Positions 17,239 to 26,283 of a stretch of 64,000 bases of DNA are shown here, piece by piece. Location of the stretch: contig NZ_LGTC01000001.1 of assembly GCF_001262605.1 (NCBI RefSeq), positions 3,485,001-3,549,000 of the forward strand, read 5' to 3'. A program made the position numbers and the translations under genes. Within the stretch, counting starts at the first letter, position 1. Each line of letters opens with the position of its first letter. This DNA comes from Pseudobacteroides cellulosolvens ATCC 35603 = DSM 2933. Its GTDB lineage: Bacteria; Bacillota; Clostridia; Acetivibrionales; DSM-2933. Under the pieces are notes generated by a model. The model was given only the letters and a program-made list of their open reading frames with translations. It was not told where the DNA came from and searched no databases.

Positions 17239-17751
17239 ATGCCGAACAAAGACTATATTCAATCGGTTGCTTCCGGGTTAATCAAGCGTTATGATACGAG
17301 AGATCCTTTTGAACTATGTAAAGCTATTGGAGTTGAAATTTTTTATGCTGATTTAGGGCATCTCAAAGGAATGTACAAATATCTTAAACGGAACCGTTTT
17401 GCAGTCATCAATGAAAAACTTGATGATTACATAAAAAAGTTGGTTTGTGCTCATGAGTTAGGGCACGACTTATTACATAGGGATTTGGCTAGGAGGGTGT
17501 GTTTGCAGGAATTCATGCTGTATGATATGAAAAGCCGTCCTGAATATGAAGCTAATCTATTCGCATCAGAGATTCTTCTACCGGATGATGCTATTTTTTC
17601 TTATGCACATGAAGGTTACGATATTGAACAAATAGCACGGATACTTTATACCGACATAAATTTAATCGCCCTAAAAATGGCTTCTATGAATTCAAGAGGA
17701 TACCAATTTAGAACTGTTTATGACCCAAAATCTGATTTTCTAAAAAAATAA
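17239..17751 (+). CDS. ImmA/IrrE family metallopeptidase (antirepressor)
   Basis: A 170-residue protein with the zinc motif HELGHDLLH near residues 74-82 and a downstream glutamate in YEANLFASE, as in ImmA/IrrE proteases. The start is an ATG after AAGGGGGTG. It follows the XRE repressor gene on the same strand and is closed by a hairpin terminator. The expected role is cleavage of the neighbouring repressor to induce excision and transfer. It is distinct in sequence from the ImmA-like protein at the hsdS locus. Confidence 0.88.
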   Translation: MPNKDYIQSVASGLIKRYDTRDPFELCKAIGVEIFYADLGHLKGMYKYLKRNRFAVINEKLDDYIKKLVCAHELGHDLLHRDLARRVCLQEFMLYDMKSRPEYEANLFASEILLPDDAIFSYAHEGYDIEQIARILYTDINLIALKMASMNSRGYQFRTVYDPKSDFLKK

Positions 17752-17787
17752 ACAGAGTATTTTCTTCATTGAAAAGCTCTGTTTTCT
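17750..17787 (+). terminator. Terminator after the ImmA-like gene
   Basis: AACAGA...TCTGTT arms with an inner ATTTTC/GAAAA stem overlap the stop codon region. The plus-strand stem is followed by TTTTCT. Confidence 0.6.
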
Positions 17788-18511
17788 ATTTGACACCACC
17801 AACTACAAGAGCGATGTGGTTGCGGTAGATATTGCTTATCTCTCATAAGTATCATAACAAAACTGATGGCCTCATTAAAATGTCGACAGTTTTAATATTT
17901 ACCCTATTTTATTTAATATGTATGAGCCATCACATAAGGATTGTTCTTCACGTTCCCTCTCATCTTTAATAAAGGAAGCCCTATTTTCTAAAATCTTTAA
18001 TATTTGTACAGTCCACGTATTAACCTGATCTAATTCAATCATCAATTAAATATTCCTTTCATTTGTCATTTCCATAGGAAAAATCTCAAAAATCCATTAA
18101 ATATCTTGATAATAGAAAATAAAATCGAAAACCTCCACAGCTTTTTTATATTTCAATCCGGATATATAACAAAGTCTATCTGTTGTTGATACAATTCCCT
18201 TTATCAAGTAATCCTCCAAATGGTCATGGAAGCAATTCAGCTACAAAATACCTACCACCATTTTCTACTTTAACTTTTTCAATCCAAAACGAGTTTTATT
18301 CTTTATCATTAATTCTTTCCATTCAATATTTTCTACTTAATACATATGAACAAAAGTAAAGAAAAGGCTCTAAAAATACCATAGATCCTTCCGTAACAAC
18401 ATTTCAAATCTGCTGTTACTCCCTTTTTTTAATCTCTATTGTCAGAATGTTAAGCAAAGACGAGTAAAAGCTTATTAGAAACAGAGATTAACAATGAAAT
18501 CTCATTCATGC
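17752..18511. other. Long AT-rich intergenic region, mostly empty
   Basis: About 760 bases between the regulator pair and the TerB-like gene. Apart from the terminator at its left end and one small minus-strand frame (17,899-18,042), no gene, repeat or RNA structure was recognised. It marks the change from element control genes to cargo. Confidence 0.5.
17899..18042 (-). CDS. Possible 47-residue protein
   Basis: A frame starting MIELDQVNTWTV and ending LNKIG, preceded by GAAAGGAATA at a somewhat long distance (about 10 bases) from the ATG. It is charged and helical with no membrane segment. The codon use looks ordinary for this DNA. No family recognised. Confidence 0.35.
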   Translation of the reverse strand: MIELDQVNTWTVQILKILENRASFIKDEREREEQSLCDGSYILNKIG

Positions 18512-18922
18512 TTAGTTTCCATTTACTATTGCAAATATCTTTGCATAAGCATTTTCTAAATTTTCCAGTGACTCATATATTTCTTTGAGGATATCACTAC
18601 TTAACTTAAAATCCTCTTGCAATTTTGCAATCAAATTATTCTCTTGTGAATGGAGTATACCATCAGATTTTAAGAGTGCAATCAATTCGATTATAATTCT
18701 TCTGATGCTTTCCGGTGTGCTTATTTCAAGAATCTTTTTAACAATTTCATCGTATTCTAATCTTTTAATAGTATAAGCATTTTCATCAAGAGCCATCTCC
18801 TGACGATATTCTTGTATGTAATTCTTCTCCTGCTCAGAATAATCATTATCTATATTGGCAGCAAAGTTACATAATTCTAAAAATAACTCCTGTTCTGGTT
18901 TTGATAAATACTTTAATAGCAT
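18512..18922 (-). CDS. TerB-like helical protein
   Basis: A 136-residue, all-helical acidic protein. The start (LLKYLSKPEQELFLELCNFA, then NIDNDYSEQEKNYI) resembles the TerB tellurite-resistance domain, where acidic residues after helix 1 bind metal. TerB domains are common in membrane-associated stress and defence complexes. The ATG has GGAGGGA upstream. It is the last gene of a five-gene run starting with the WYL regulator at 23.3 kb, with only short gaps between genes. The domain match is by pattern, not by search. Confidence 0.55.
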   Translation of the reverse strand: MLLKYLSKPEQELFLELCNFAANIDNDYSEQEKNYIQEYRQEMALDENAYTIKRLEYDEIVKKILEISTPESIRRIIIELIALLKSDGILHSQENNLIAKLQEDFKLSSDILKEIYESLENLENAYAKIFAIVNGN

Positions 18923-18949
18923 GAAAATCCCTCCAATAAATTTTTTAAA

Positions 18950-19651
18950 TTACCATTCTAATTTTTCATCCTCTTGGTATAAGGAAATTGCATAATCTAT
19001 GAATTCCATTAGTTTCTCTTTATTTATTGCATCAATACTTATTCTGTATTTTGCTCCATATTTCATGTTCAGCTCAAGTGCCGTTATATCCATTCCCAGA
19101 AATCGGTCTTCATTCATATATGTATAATCAATATCTTCATAACGTGCAATAAATTTAGAAGTGCTATTTGCAGAATCCTTAACACAGACAGAGTCCACTG
19201 TAAGTACTAATCCGGACTTACCATTGCTTGAAATACTGGTGTCAGTTATATCTATCAAATCATCTTTTCTATACTTTCCTTGACAAATTATTTCTCTAGC
19301 ATTGCTTACACGTGGAGCATAATCATCTCCAGGTGCATAACCAAATATTTCTTCGAATTTCCCCTTTAAAGCTGATTTAATATCGCTCATTTTTATATCC
19401 TCCATTTTTTTTAAGTTCTCGCAAGCTTTATAGTTTTCTTCATAAAATTCCTGTAACGTAAAATCATTTCTATAAAATTTCTCATAATAGTCATCAATTC
19501 TACAAATGATAGGTCGTTCATCATAAATACTGCATAATTTTGTACTACAATCAAAATATATGCAAACTCCATCTCCTCTATCTAAATGCTTATAAAGATC
19601 GCTTCTGCTCACAGCCTTACAACACAAACCACATCTTTCACAAATAAACAC
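18950..19651 (-). CDS. YkgJ-type cysteine cluster protein fused to a second domain
   Basis: A 233-residue protein. The first about 75 residues carry a cysteine cluster (CERCGLCC, then CIYFDC, LCSIY and CR) of the YkgJ zinc/iron-chelating type. Residues about 90-233 form a beta-rich second domain (SALKGKFEEIFGYAPGDDY onwards) ending in an amphipathic helix, which could be a PH-like fold. The GTG start is four bases after the stop of the upstream membrane-protein gene, so the two are translated together. The fusion is unusual: YkgJ proteins are mostly short and single-domain. Function unknown. Confidence 0.6.
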   Translation of the reverse strand: MFICERCGLCCKAVSRSDLYKHLDRGDGVCIYFDCSTKLCSIYDERPIICRIDDYYEKFYRNDFTLQEFYEENYKACENLKKMEDIKMSDIKSALKGKFEEIFGYAPGDDYAPRVSNAREIICQGKYRKDDLIDITDTSISSNGKSGLVLTVDSVCVKDSANSTSKFIARYEDIDYTYMNEDRFLGMDITALELNMKYGAKYRISIDAINKEKLMEFIDYAISLYQEDEKLEW

Positions 19652-19654
19652 CCT

Positions 19655-20686
19655 CTACACCTGGCCTATCATCTGCAAGTATTTGTTTCCGTTTTCTAAC
19701 ACTTGTGCAGTTGCCTCCTCAAGTTCACCATTCTGTTTAAGTAACGATGTGTCCAGAACGGCTTTAATTGTTTGAGCAAGCTGTACACACTTATAAATGT
19801 CTTGCTGTTCAGCTAAATTATACTTCTCCCAATCCGTTCCTTTATGATTGATTGTATCTGCCATTTTTGAGATGTATTCTACAAAGTAAGAATCAAGCTT
19901 TTGCAACAATTCTGTAAGCTGTCCTGCCCGTGTAAATATTGCCTTTAAAGCCACACCTATATTCTTAGCTTGAGCTTTAAAAGCTTTTGCTTTGTCATAA
20001 TTACCATAAGAATCATTCAAAGCTTTACGAGCTTGGCTGGCAAAAATAGCTCCTCCAATTGCAAGTGCTGGTCCCGCAACAATACCACCAAGAACAATCA
20101 TGCCCCCCATCATTCCAAATCCACCAGCTGCAAGCGCACCCCCACCAAGCCATGCAAGAGTGGCATTGACTGCTGCTGCACCAGACAGAGTTCCCAAGGC
20201 AGTACCAGTTGTAGCTGTAACTATTAATCCACCTAATCCACTCATCACGACACTGTATGTACCATATGCCAGTAATGCCCCAGACCCAATAGCTGCAAGG
20301 CCATTGATAGCTATTTGTTTTGCTTCATATGCCGCCTCTTTAAGTTGTTTAAATCCTTCACTTGATGGATTAAAATTCTTCAGTTCTTCAATCCCTTGAC
20401 TATTTTTCAAGTTAATATTCTTTATTTTCTCAAAATTCATAACAAAATCATTAACAGAAGTTGAAAGTATACGTATCTTCTCTTGACCTAAAGCCTCGAT
20501 TGCTCCTTTTGTCTTATCCTTTGCCATCGTTATAAACTCTTCAGCTTCTTTAGCCATTGCTTTTGCCGCTTCATTAACTTCATTAGCTTCATTCATATCA
20601 TTCTTTGCATCTATTCCTTTCTTTACCCCTGTAATAGCTGCAGCAACAGCAATTCCTCCAACAATAAATGGTATAGGCATGTCCAT
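19655..20686 (-). CDS. Glycine-rich membrane protein
   Basis: A 343-residue protein with an N-terminal hydrophobic segment (residues 5-22), a charged helical part (25-125) and a long Gly/Ala-rich hydrophobic stretch (about 128-218) with many GxxxG spacings. Such glycine-zipper hairpins insert into membranes and are seen in pore formers and in membrane anchors. The C-terminal 125 residues are helical and soluble. The ATG after AAAGGAGATTG was preferred to the TTG three bases earlier. It lies between the 519-residue membrane protein and the YkgJ-like gene. No family recognised. Confidence 0.7.
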   Translation of the reverse strand: MDMPIPFIVGGIAVAAAITGVKKGIDAKNDMNEANEVNEAAKAMAKEAEEFITMAKDKTKGAIEALGQEKIRILSTSVNDFVMNFEKIKNINLKNSQGIEELKNFNPSSEGFKQLKEAAYEAKQIAINGLAAIGSGALLAYGTYSVVMSGLGGLIVTATTGTALGTLSGAAAVNATLAWLGGGALAAGGFGMMGGMIVLGGIVAGPALAIGGAIFASQARKALNDSYGNYDKAKAFKAQAKNIGVALKAIFTRAGQLTELLQKLDSYFVEYISKMADTINHKGTDWEKYNLAEQQDIYKCVQLAQTIKAVLDTSLLKQNGELEEATAQVLENGNKYLQMIGQV

Positions 20687-20715
20687 CAATCTCCTTTTAT
20701 ATTAATTTAATTTTT

Positions 20716-22275
20716 TTAGAATTCGAGTGCCATGTTTTTATTACGCATAAATGTGTCAAACTCATTAAAATCCTTAAATTGCAATGCTTTACCCATCTCT
20801 AATGCAATATTATTTAATGCCGTAGTAAACAACTCAAGATTATTACTTTCAGTTGATTTTTCAATCATTTCAAAACTTTGTTCAAAAAGAATTTGCCTAT
20901 TTTTATAATGGTTATCAATTAGTATACTTAATTCTCTTCTTTGTTTGTTCATAGCTTCTAATGCGGCTTCTGTTAATGCATGAATCTTGTTTCTTCTTTC
21001 AATTGAAACTCTCTCCTCCTGAAGCACCTGTATAGCTGATTTATATATGGTGGAAGATGTCATATATCCAATCATTCCACCAATAACCGTTCCAACTCCA
21101 GGGAATATTGCTGTGCCGATTGCTGCACCCCAGCTTGCTGCCATCATTCCTGTCCCTTTTTCACCAAGCTCCTCTACAAGCTCAACTTCATTGATTTCAC
21201 CTTTTGCATAACGAACAATTGATTTTCCGACTTGAAGGGATACCGTAGCTATCATAGCGGGCATATTGGTTTTTGAAAGATTTTGAAATATACTGTTGCT
21301 GCTTGTCTGCATAACTCCTTTTATAGCAGCTCCCCCTGCTCCTATTATGTAACTGGTACCAGCTCCTTTAGCTGTATCTATTGCTGTATCTTTTAAAGCT
21401 TCTTTAATCTCTTTTTCACCTCTTATTACACTGATAATGTTTTGTGAAACAGAAATTGTAGCTGAAATTACAGCACCGGTTTTTGCTTGTTCAATACCGG
21501 CACGATTAGCTGTTTCAGCCACATACTTTGCTGTAGCTAACTTGGCATGTTCTCTGAGAAACATTGCTTCTTTACTACTAATCCCGCTATTTTGAACATC
21601 TTCTGCAACCTGTTCAAACTTCCGTGCATTTTGTTCCAACAACTCCGCTTTTTCAAAATTCCCGTTTTGTCTAAATTCAGCTGCTTTTTCATGGAGTTTT
21701 TGAGCTTCTTCGGTTGCATACTTTTTTACATGCTCATATTGTTCAGAAGGAACTAAAACCTTGTTTCCTCTGTATTTAGCCCATTTATCTCCGGCAAGCT
21801 CTTTTGCCAATTTTTCTGAGCTTTCTTTAATTTCTTGTGGTGTTTCATATTTACCACAAAATTTCATCTGTGCACTCCACAAGGGCTGTCCATTAACTGT
21901 GATTGGATTTCCATCAATATCTACAGCAAGAACATCAATCCTTTGGTCATTCCCTAAACCCACATCGTTTGAGCGACTATACCTAATATCTCTACCCTTA
22001 ATAATGTTTTCAGCATTCTCTTTGCTTACAAAATGCCTTTCTGCCGAGAAACCAGCCTGCTGCTTCAGATTTTGATACTCAAAATCAGGGTTCACTTTAG
22101 ATTCCGATATATGTCTAAGTCCTTTTGATATAATATTTCCTGCTTCATCAACAGACCCTTTATATCCTTTTATGTATTCTGCTGAGGCACTTCCAAATTT
22201 ATCAACAACATCTTGCGCACCAACTCCAAGTGCCGCATCTCTCAACCCATCATTCTTCTTTTTTTTCTCTTCCAT
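20716..22275 (-). CDS. Large protein with possible QxK nuclease core and glycine-zipper membrane region
   Basis: A 519-residue protein. Residues about 70-145 (AGFSAERHF, then RIDVLAVD, then SAQMKF) have the spacing of a PD-(D/E)XK-like core in its QxK form: D114 and Q136-x-K138. A helical charged middle (150-250) follows. Residues 265-350 and 373-412 are hydrophobic and glycine-rich, the latter with a glycine-zipper pattern. The start is the ATG after AAAGGAAGTG; a longer frame to 22,332 overlaps the WYL gene. Effector-like architecture, but the function is unknown and the nuclease idea is only inference. Confidence 0.6.
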   Translation of the reverse strand: MEEKKKKNDGLRDAALGVGAQDVVDKFGSASAEYIKGYKGSVDEAGNIISKGLRHISESKVNPDFEYQNLKQQAGFSAERHFVSKENAENIIKGRDIRYSRSNDVGLGNDQRIDVLAVDIDGNPITVNGQPLWSAQMKFCGKYETPQEIKESSEKLAKELAGDKWAKYRGNKVLVPSEQYEHVKKYATEEAQKLHEKAAEFRQNGNFEKAELLEQNARKFEQVAEDVQNSGISSKEAMFLREHAKLATAKYVAETANRAGIEQAKTGAVISATISVSQNIISVIRGEKEIKEALKDTAIDTAKGAGTSYIIGAGGAAIKGVMQTSSNSIFQNLSKTNMPAMIATVSLQVGKSIVRYAKGEINEVELVEELGEKGTGMMAASWGAAIGTAIFPGVGTVIGGMIGYMTSSTIYKSAIQVLQEERVSIERRNKIHALTEAALEAMNKQRRELSILIDNHYKNRQILFEQSFEMIEKSTESNNLELFTTALNNIALEMGKALQFKDFNEFDTFMRNKNMALEF

Positions 22276-22306
22276 CCAATCACTTCCTTTAAACAAATAT
22301 CCTGCA

Positions 22307-23314
22307 CTAATACTCGCAGCCATAAATTTCATACATTTTCTTTATGTTCAACATGATTTCTTCTCTAAAGCTTTGAGGTTTAATCACTTCCAAGTTATCA
22401 CTCTGGCTTAACAACCACATTTTTATACCCATGCCAAAAACCTCAGCTTCGATAATTTTTTTCTCTCCATCTTCTGCAATAATCTTCGCTGTTGGCAGAC
22501 GATCCAATACTGCTTCCAAAGAATGACCCCAAAACTTAAACTGGATTTTCATAAGTTCTCCGGAGTACATAAACTGAACTCTTTTTCGGAACTCTCCATC
22601 ATTGAACTTGTCTTTGTATGGGATATTAAAATGCTGTTTTATACCCTTCAAATCTGTAATTCGGTCTATACGAAAAGTGGTAGGGAAATCCTTACTTCCA
22701 TCTGCCATAAAAGCTATTAGATAAAAATAGTATTCTGAAAACAATACAGCTACTGGCTTTACTAATCTTTCCTTTGTAATACCGTCTTGACGAGTATAAT
22801 CAAACTGTATTATCTCATTATTGGTTATAAACTGTGATAGCTCCCACAGAATGGAAAACAGGTGTTTTTTATGCTGTAATGGCACATAGTGATGCAGCTC
22901 ATTTCTTATCATGTTCTCAATCTTTTTACGATCATTTGGCACAACCTGTGTTAATAACTTACTGATAAGGCCATTGAGTTCTTCTTTACAGAAAGCACGG
23001 CTTTCCAATAGAATCTTACATAGTGCCATAACCTCTTCATTAGTGAGCCATTCTCTCTCAAAACGAACAAGGTAATAAACATTCCTAGTCTTATCATACT
23101 TTATTGCAACCTCATTTTCTGTCATATGTGTCTCCGCTAAATATGCACGAAGATCATCAATATCTCTCTGTATTGTTTTTTGAGTAACACCAAAAAAGTC
23201 CGCAAGCTGCGCTTTTTCTATAGCTTCGCCTTTATTTAGCCTCTCATAAATGCTCAGCAATCTAAAACCTTTATTCCCATTATAATCAATTCCTAAGTTC
23301 AAATCTTTCACCAA
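22307..23314 (-). CDS. WYL-domain transcriptional regulator
   Basis: A 335-residue regulator. The N-terminal winged helix (about 18-70, with LADFFGVTQKTIQRDIDDLR) is of the DeoR/HTH_11 kind. The middle holds the WYL ligand-binding domain (about 165-240; IIQFDYTRQDG, then KPVAVLFSEYYFYLIAF, then TFRIDRI), followed by a WCX-like C-terminal part. WYL regulators often control phage-defence or DNA-damage genes and sense nucleic acid ligands. It is 31 bases upstream of the 519-residue membrane protein gene and is probably the regulator of that cluster. Confidence 0.9.
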   Translation of the reverse strand: MVKDLNLGIDYNGNKGFRLLSIYERLNKGEAIEKAQLADFFGVTQKTIQRDIDDLRAYLAETHMTENEVAIKYDKTRNVYYLVRFEREWLTNEEVMALCKILLESRAFCKEELNGLISKLLTQVVPNDRKKIENMIRNELHHYVPLQHKKHLFSILWELSQFITNNEIIQFDYTRQDGITKERLVKPVAVLFSEYYFYLIAFMADGSKDFPTTFRIDRITDLKGIKQHFNIPYKDKFNDGEFRKRVQFMYSGELMKIQFKFWGHSLEAVLDRLPTAKIIAEDGEKKIIEAEVFGMGIKMWLLSQSDNLEVIKPQSFREEIMLNIKKMYEIYGCEY

Positions 23315-23383
23315 CCTATTTACACGCTCAATATCATTATATCTGCCAAGATAGACATATAATGGGGTTCTTCAAGAATTTCT

Positions 23384-23674
23384 TTATAATCTTAGTTTTA
23401 ATTCGTTGTTAAGTTCATCCGTATATATCTCAAGTATATTAAGTAACCTATCAGTTTCAGGATTTTTAATAAATACCAACAACAAACTCAGGAAAGTGTT
23501 CCATGATAACTTGGCTTTTTTATTCTCGACTTGCATGATGGTGTGTCTTGAAACTCCAATTAAGTTAGCCAGTTGCACTTGTGTTAACCCTAACTTGGTT
23601 CTTAGCATTGCTAAATTATCAGTCATATTGGTTAATACTTTTTCCCTCGCTAAAGCAACATTATTGTTTTCCAA
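23384..23674 (-). CDS. XRE family HTH regulator
   Basis: A 96-residue protein with a helix-turn-helix (about 25-60; GLTQVQLANLIGVSRHTIMQVEN). The C-terminal tail is short and helical, like small transcriptional regulators of toxin or cargo genes. It lies 70 bases upstream of the WYL regulator on the same strand and could be the first gene of that cluster or a separate unit. Confidence 0.8.
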   Translation of the reverse strand: MENNNVALAREKVLTNMTDNLAMLRTKLGLTQVQLANLIGVSRHTIMQVENKKAKLSWNTFLSLLLVFIKNPETDRLLNILEIYTDELNNELKLRL

Positions 23675-23815
23675 AACACATACACCCCGCTAATCTAAAT
23701 TTTACCAACATAAATAATATCATAAAATTTTACATTTTACTATACATATAGATAAAATGTTGAAAATAATGACTTTAGATAACCAATAAAAATAGGCCCT
23801 CTATGGAGCCAATCT

Positions 23816-24406
23816 CTACTGCTTCTCATTAATTTCTTTTACTCCACCGCCAAATGACCAATAATTATTTTCAATAAAATCGATAAACTTTTGTAGGAAC
23901 TCATCCTCTGAACAGCTTTGAGGAACTGAAACACAGCCGTTTATTTCAATCTCCTTAATGGCTTTATACTCATCATCACCCTCAGAATCCATAGTCATTA
24001 ATATCCTGTCTGCTGCTTTACGATATTTTTCTACTCTTTGATAATCTTCTTGGGTAGGATTTGAAATACGGGATAAATCCATGTTATCACTTAAATCTGC
24101 CAACTTAACTTTACAGGCTGTTTTATTCTCAAGAACCCTGCCAATGAAATCATCATAGTTTTCATTCTCACGCTTTGTCAGAGCATCTAATGCAATCAGA
24201 ACTCCTTCAGAAAAACCTTCTTTTCTCAAATATTCAATAGTAATATCTGAATCCTCAATAGTATCATGTAACACTGCACAAATTCTTTCCGTTTCATTCC
24301 TTCGCATAAACATGACCCGCAGCGGGTGAAGTATATATGGCTGCCCAGCCTTGTCCAACTGTCCTTCATGCGCCTTAGCTGCGATACGAATAGCTTTATC
24401 AAGCAT
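23816..24406 (-). CDS. MESH1/SpoT-like HD hydrolase
   Basis: A 196-residue HD-domain protein. AHEGQLDKAGQPYILHPLRV near the N-terminus and the metal-binding VLHDTIEDS are the hallmarks of the (p)ppGpp hydrolase domain of RelA/SpoT, and VKLADLSDNM matches its later metal-binding region. It lacks the synthetase domain, so it resembles stand-alone small alarmone hydrolases (MESH1 type). On mobile elements such genes may counter alarmone-type toxins or act on other nucleotides. The C-terminal 60 residues are not recognised. Confidence 0.8.
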   Translation of the reverse strand: MLDKAIRIAAKAHEGQLDKAGQPYILHPLRVMFMRRNETERICAVLHDTIEDSDITIEYLRKEGFSEGVLIALDALTKRENENYDDFIGRVLENKTACKVKLADLSDNMDLSRISNPTQEDYQRVEKYRKAADRILMTMDSEGDDEYKAIKEIEINGCVSVPQSCSEDEFLQKFIDFIENNYWSFGGGVKEINEKQ

Positions 24407-24456
24407 TTAGAACACCCCGTTTCATCTTTCCAATAAAATTATACTGCAAACTATAT

Positions 24457-24855
24457 CTATAGTTTTTTAAACTCCTTATACTCCTTTAAAATCTGTTCAG
24501 GTTTTTCAAACTGCATTCTTCCAGGCTGAGCGTCAAACATATTCTGGATATCTACAAACGCACCCAAAACATTCAACGCAAGTGTAAGTTCTTCAACAGC
24601 CCTTTCTTTATCCTGAGCATTAATCGATTCTATAGCACTTTTTATAAGATACCTTACATCATCTGCCCATATGGCATATCTTGAAAAGGCAGCAACATTG
24701 TTCCCATCACGCTGGTCAAAGGCTGCTCTCTCCAGTCGGGAATAAATATATTCCTCGGTATTACCATTGTAGTGTTTTAATTCACAGAAGGCTTGATGAT
24801 TACCGAGAGAAGAATAGAATTCAAGAACAGCCCGTATATTATCTGTTAGTTCCAT
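24457..24855 (-). CDS. Hypothetical helical protein, third gene of nuclease cluster
   Basis: A 132-residue, mostly helical protein starting MELTDNIRAVLEF. The ATG was chosen because GAGGGTGA lies upstream; a TTG at 24,882 has no ribosome site. A repeated acidic/aromatic pattern (YAIWADDVRYLIKSAIESI) suggests a helical bundle. It directly follows the 177-residue hypothetical gene and completes a compact three-gene unit with the PD-(D/E)XK protein. No family recognised. Confidence 0.65.
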   Translation of the reverse strand: MELTDNIRAVLEFYSSLGNHQAFCELKHYNGNTEEYIYSRLERAAFDQRDGNNVAAFSRYAIWADDVRYLIKSAIESINAQDKERAVEELTLALNVLGAFVDIQNMFDAQPGRMQFEKPEQILKEYKEFKKL

Positions 24856-24884
24856 CTGGTATCTCACCCTCTCCCATGCCAATT

Positions 24885-25418
24885 TTAAAGCTCTTTTAGC
24901 GGTTTAATGATCTTTTCAATTAATGCTTCGTCGTCTGTAATACTAATAAGTGGCAAACTGAAAACATATGCTTCATCAATATGTTTGCATTCTTCGGATT
25001 GGAAATGATTAACTTTGCCATCTAATTCATAGTTATTGTCTTCACTTGCACCAGACCAATAAAACCAGATATTCCATAAATCCCAATGATCCCTTTTATC
25101 AATATCAGAGTATACAATTTTCCCGGCAGTAATAATTGGTTGTTCCACTTCATCTCCCCAAAAAGTGATTGTAATGCATTTATTAACCAGTTTATCTTTA
25201 TTGTTTTGATAAACACGGAAAATTGCTTCAACAATCCATCTATCAGCCTCCTGCAAGCTTGCGCTTACATCCTTTGTTATTCTATTACCATATAAGTTTC
25301 CCCATTCAGGAGCCAATTGGTTGTCAATCTTGAATATTAATCGCTGACATTCTTTAAATACTTGTTGAATATATTGAAAAGCTAATGTTATTTGATGGCC
25401 CTTTTGAATATCACTCAC
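24885..25418 (-). CDS. Hypothetical protein, second gene of nuclease cluster
   Basis: A 177-residue protein with a GTG start overlapping the stop of the PD-(D/E)XK gene by four bases, after GGGGTGAAT. It is tryptophan-rich in the middle (HWDLWNIWFYWSG near residue 125) and otherwise mixed alpha/beta. Strict coupling to the nuclease gene suggests a partner or immunity-type role. No family recognised. Confidence 0.68.
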   Translation of the reverse strand: MSDIQKGHQITLAFQYIQQVFKECQRLIFKIDNQLAPEWGNLYGNRITKDVSASLQEADRWIVEAIFRVYQNNKDKLVNKCITITFWGDEVEQPIITAGKIVYSDIDKRDHWDLWNIWFYWSGASEDNNYELDGKVNHFQSEECKHIDEAYVFSLPLISITDDEALIEKIIKPLKEL

Positions 25419-26254
25419 ACTGATTCACCCCTATAAAAAATATTTTTTTCTATTGTAATGTCTAAGTTGTTCAATTGGTCAAAATAAGTTTTCTTCTCAG
25501 CAGAACTATTTCCATCATTATAAAAAATCGGGTACGGCAATGAAAAAGCCGAATTCAACGACTTATCCGGTAGAGATATTCCTGAAAAATCTCTCAACCC
25601 GAGCTTTTCCATATACTTCATCAAGTCGTCTACGATAATCTTTTCAAATGATGAATAAAATGGATACATTTTCTCAAGTATTTTGTACAATTGATGCCAT
25701 CTCAGATGAAATACATTTTCTTTTATTTGATTATATCTGCTTTGTATTATTTTGGTAGTTGCCATTATGTCTGAGTAAGCTTCGGCTTCTGTTAAATAAA
25801 CAATATATCCCTTTTTGCCTTTAAAGCTTGACACAGATGATTCAGTAAAATTCTCTATATCATTATTTATTGCTTCAAAATAGCGGACTAATTGATCATT
25901 TTCGTCTGTTCCACTTTTCCCTGATTTGAATTTAGCTTCAACAATAAGAAGCAAATCATCAAGACCATGTACATGGTCTCTAAATATAAGGATTAAGTCC
26001 GGCTCTCCATAATTCTGATTCCAAGTCCAGAATACATACTCTACTTCCCGGTAACATCTCAGCTCAATTCCTTCTGAATTTAGCTTTTCCCAAAAAGTTG
26101 TTCTTTCCTCGTTATATAAAAACGCAGACTCAATAAAAGGAATCAATATCATGTCTGGCCTTAGATATTTTAGAGTGCCAAAAACTGTTGAAGTAAGGAT
26201 ATCCTCCGTATACTCATAACCTAACGATTTGCCTTCAAGTACGGCTTGTATCAA
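25415..26254 (-). CDS. PD-(D/E)XK superfamily nuclease (putative)
   Basis: A 279-residue protein. Around residues 80-130 it has GEPDLILIF, then LLLIVEAKF, then NDQLVRYFEAI, the D...(E/D)xK and trailing Q/R pattern of the PD-(D/E)XK nuclease fold; this order is typical of proteins that bind a blunt or modified DNA end. Upstream helices hold a conserved-looking aromatic stretch (YVFWTWNQNYG). The TTG start follows GGGGGTGAT; a stop lies in frame eight codons upstream. The gene begins 30 bases from an insertion sequence, which probably displaced its promoter. Confidence 0.65.
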   Translation of the reverse strand: MIQAVLEGKSLGYEYTEDILTSTVFGTLKYLRPDMILIPFIESAFLYNEERTTFWEKLNSEGIELRCYREVEYVFWTWNQNYGEPDLILIFRDHVHGLDDLLLIVEAKFKSGKSGTDENDQLVRYFEAINNDIENFTESSVSSFKGKKGYIVYLTEAEAYSDIMATTKIIQSRYNQIKENVFHLRWHQLYKILEKMYPFYSSFEKIIVDDLMKYMEKLGLRDFSGISLPDKSLNSAFSLPYPIFYNDGNSSAEKKTYFDQLNNLDITIEKNIFYRGESV

Positions 26255-26271
26255 ATAATCACCCCCAATGG

Positions 26272-26283
26272 ATACTCAGATAT
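26272..26283. repeat. Left copy of 12-bp target duplication
   Basis: ATACTCAGATAT, repeated exactly at 27,877-27,888 on the other side of the insertion sequence. The two copies fix its ends. Confidence 0.65.
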
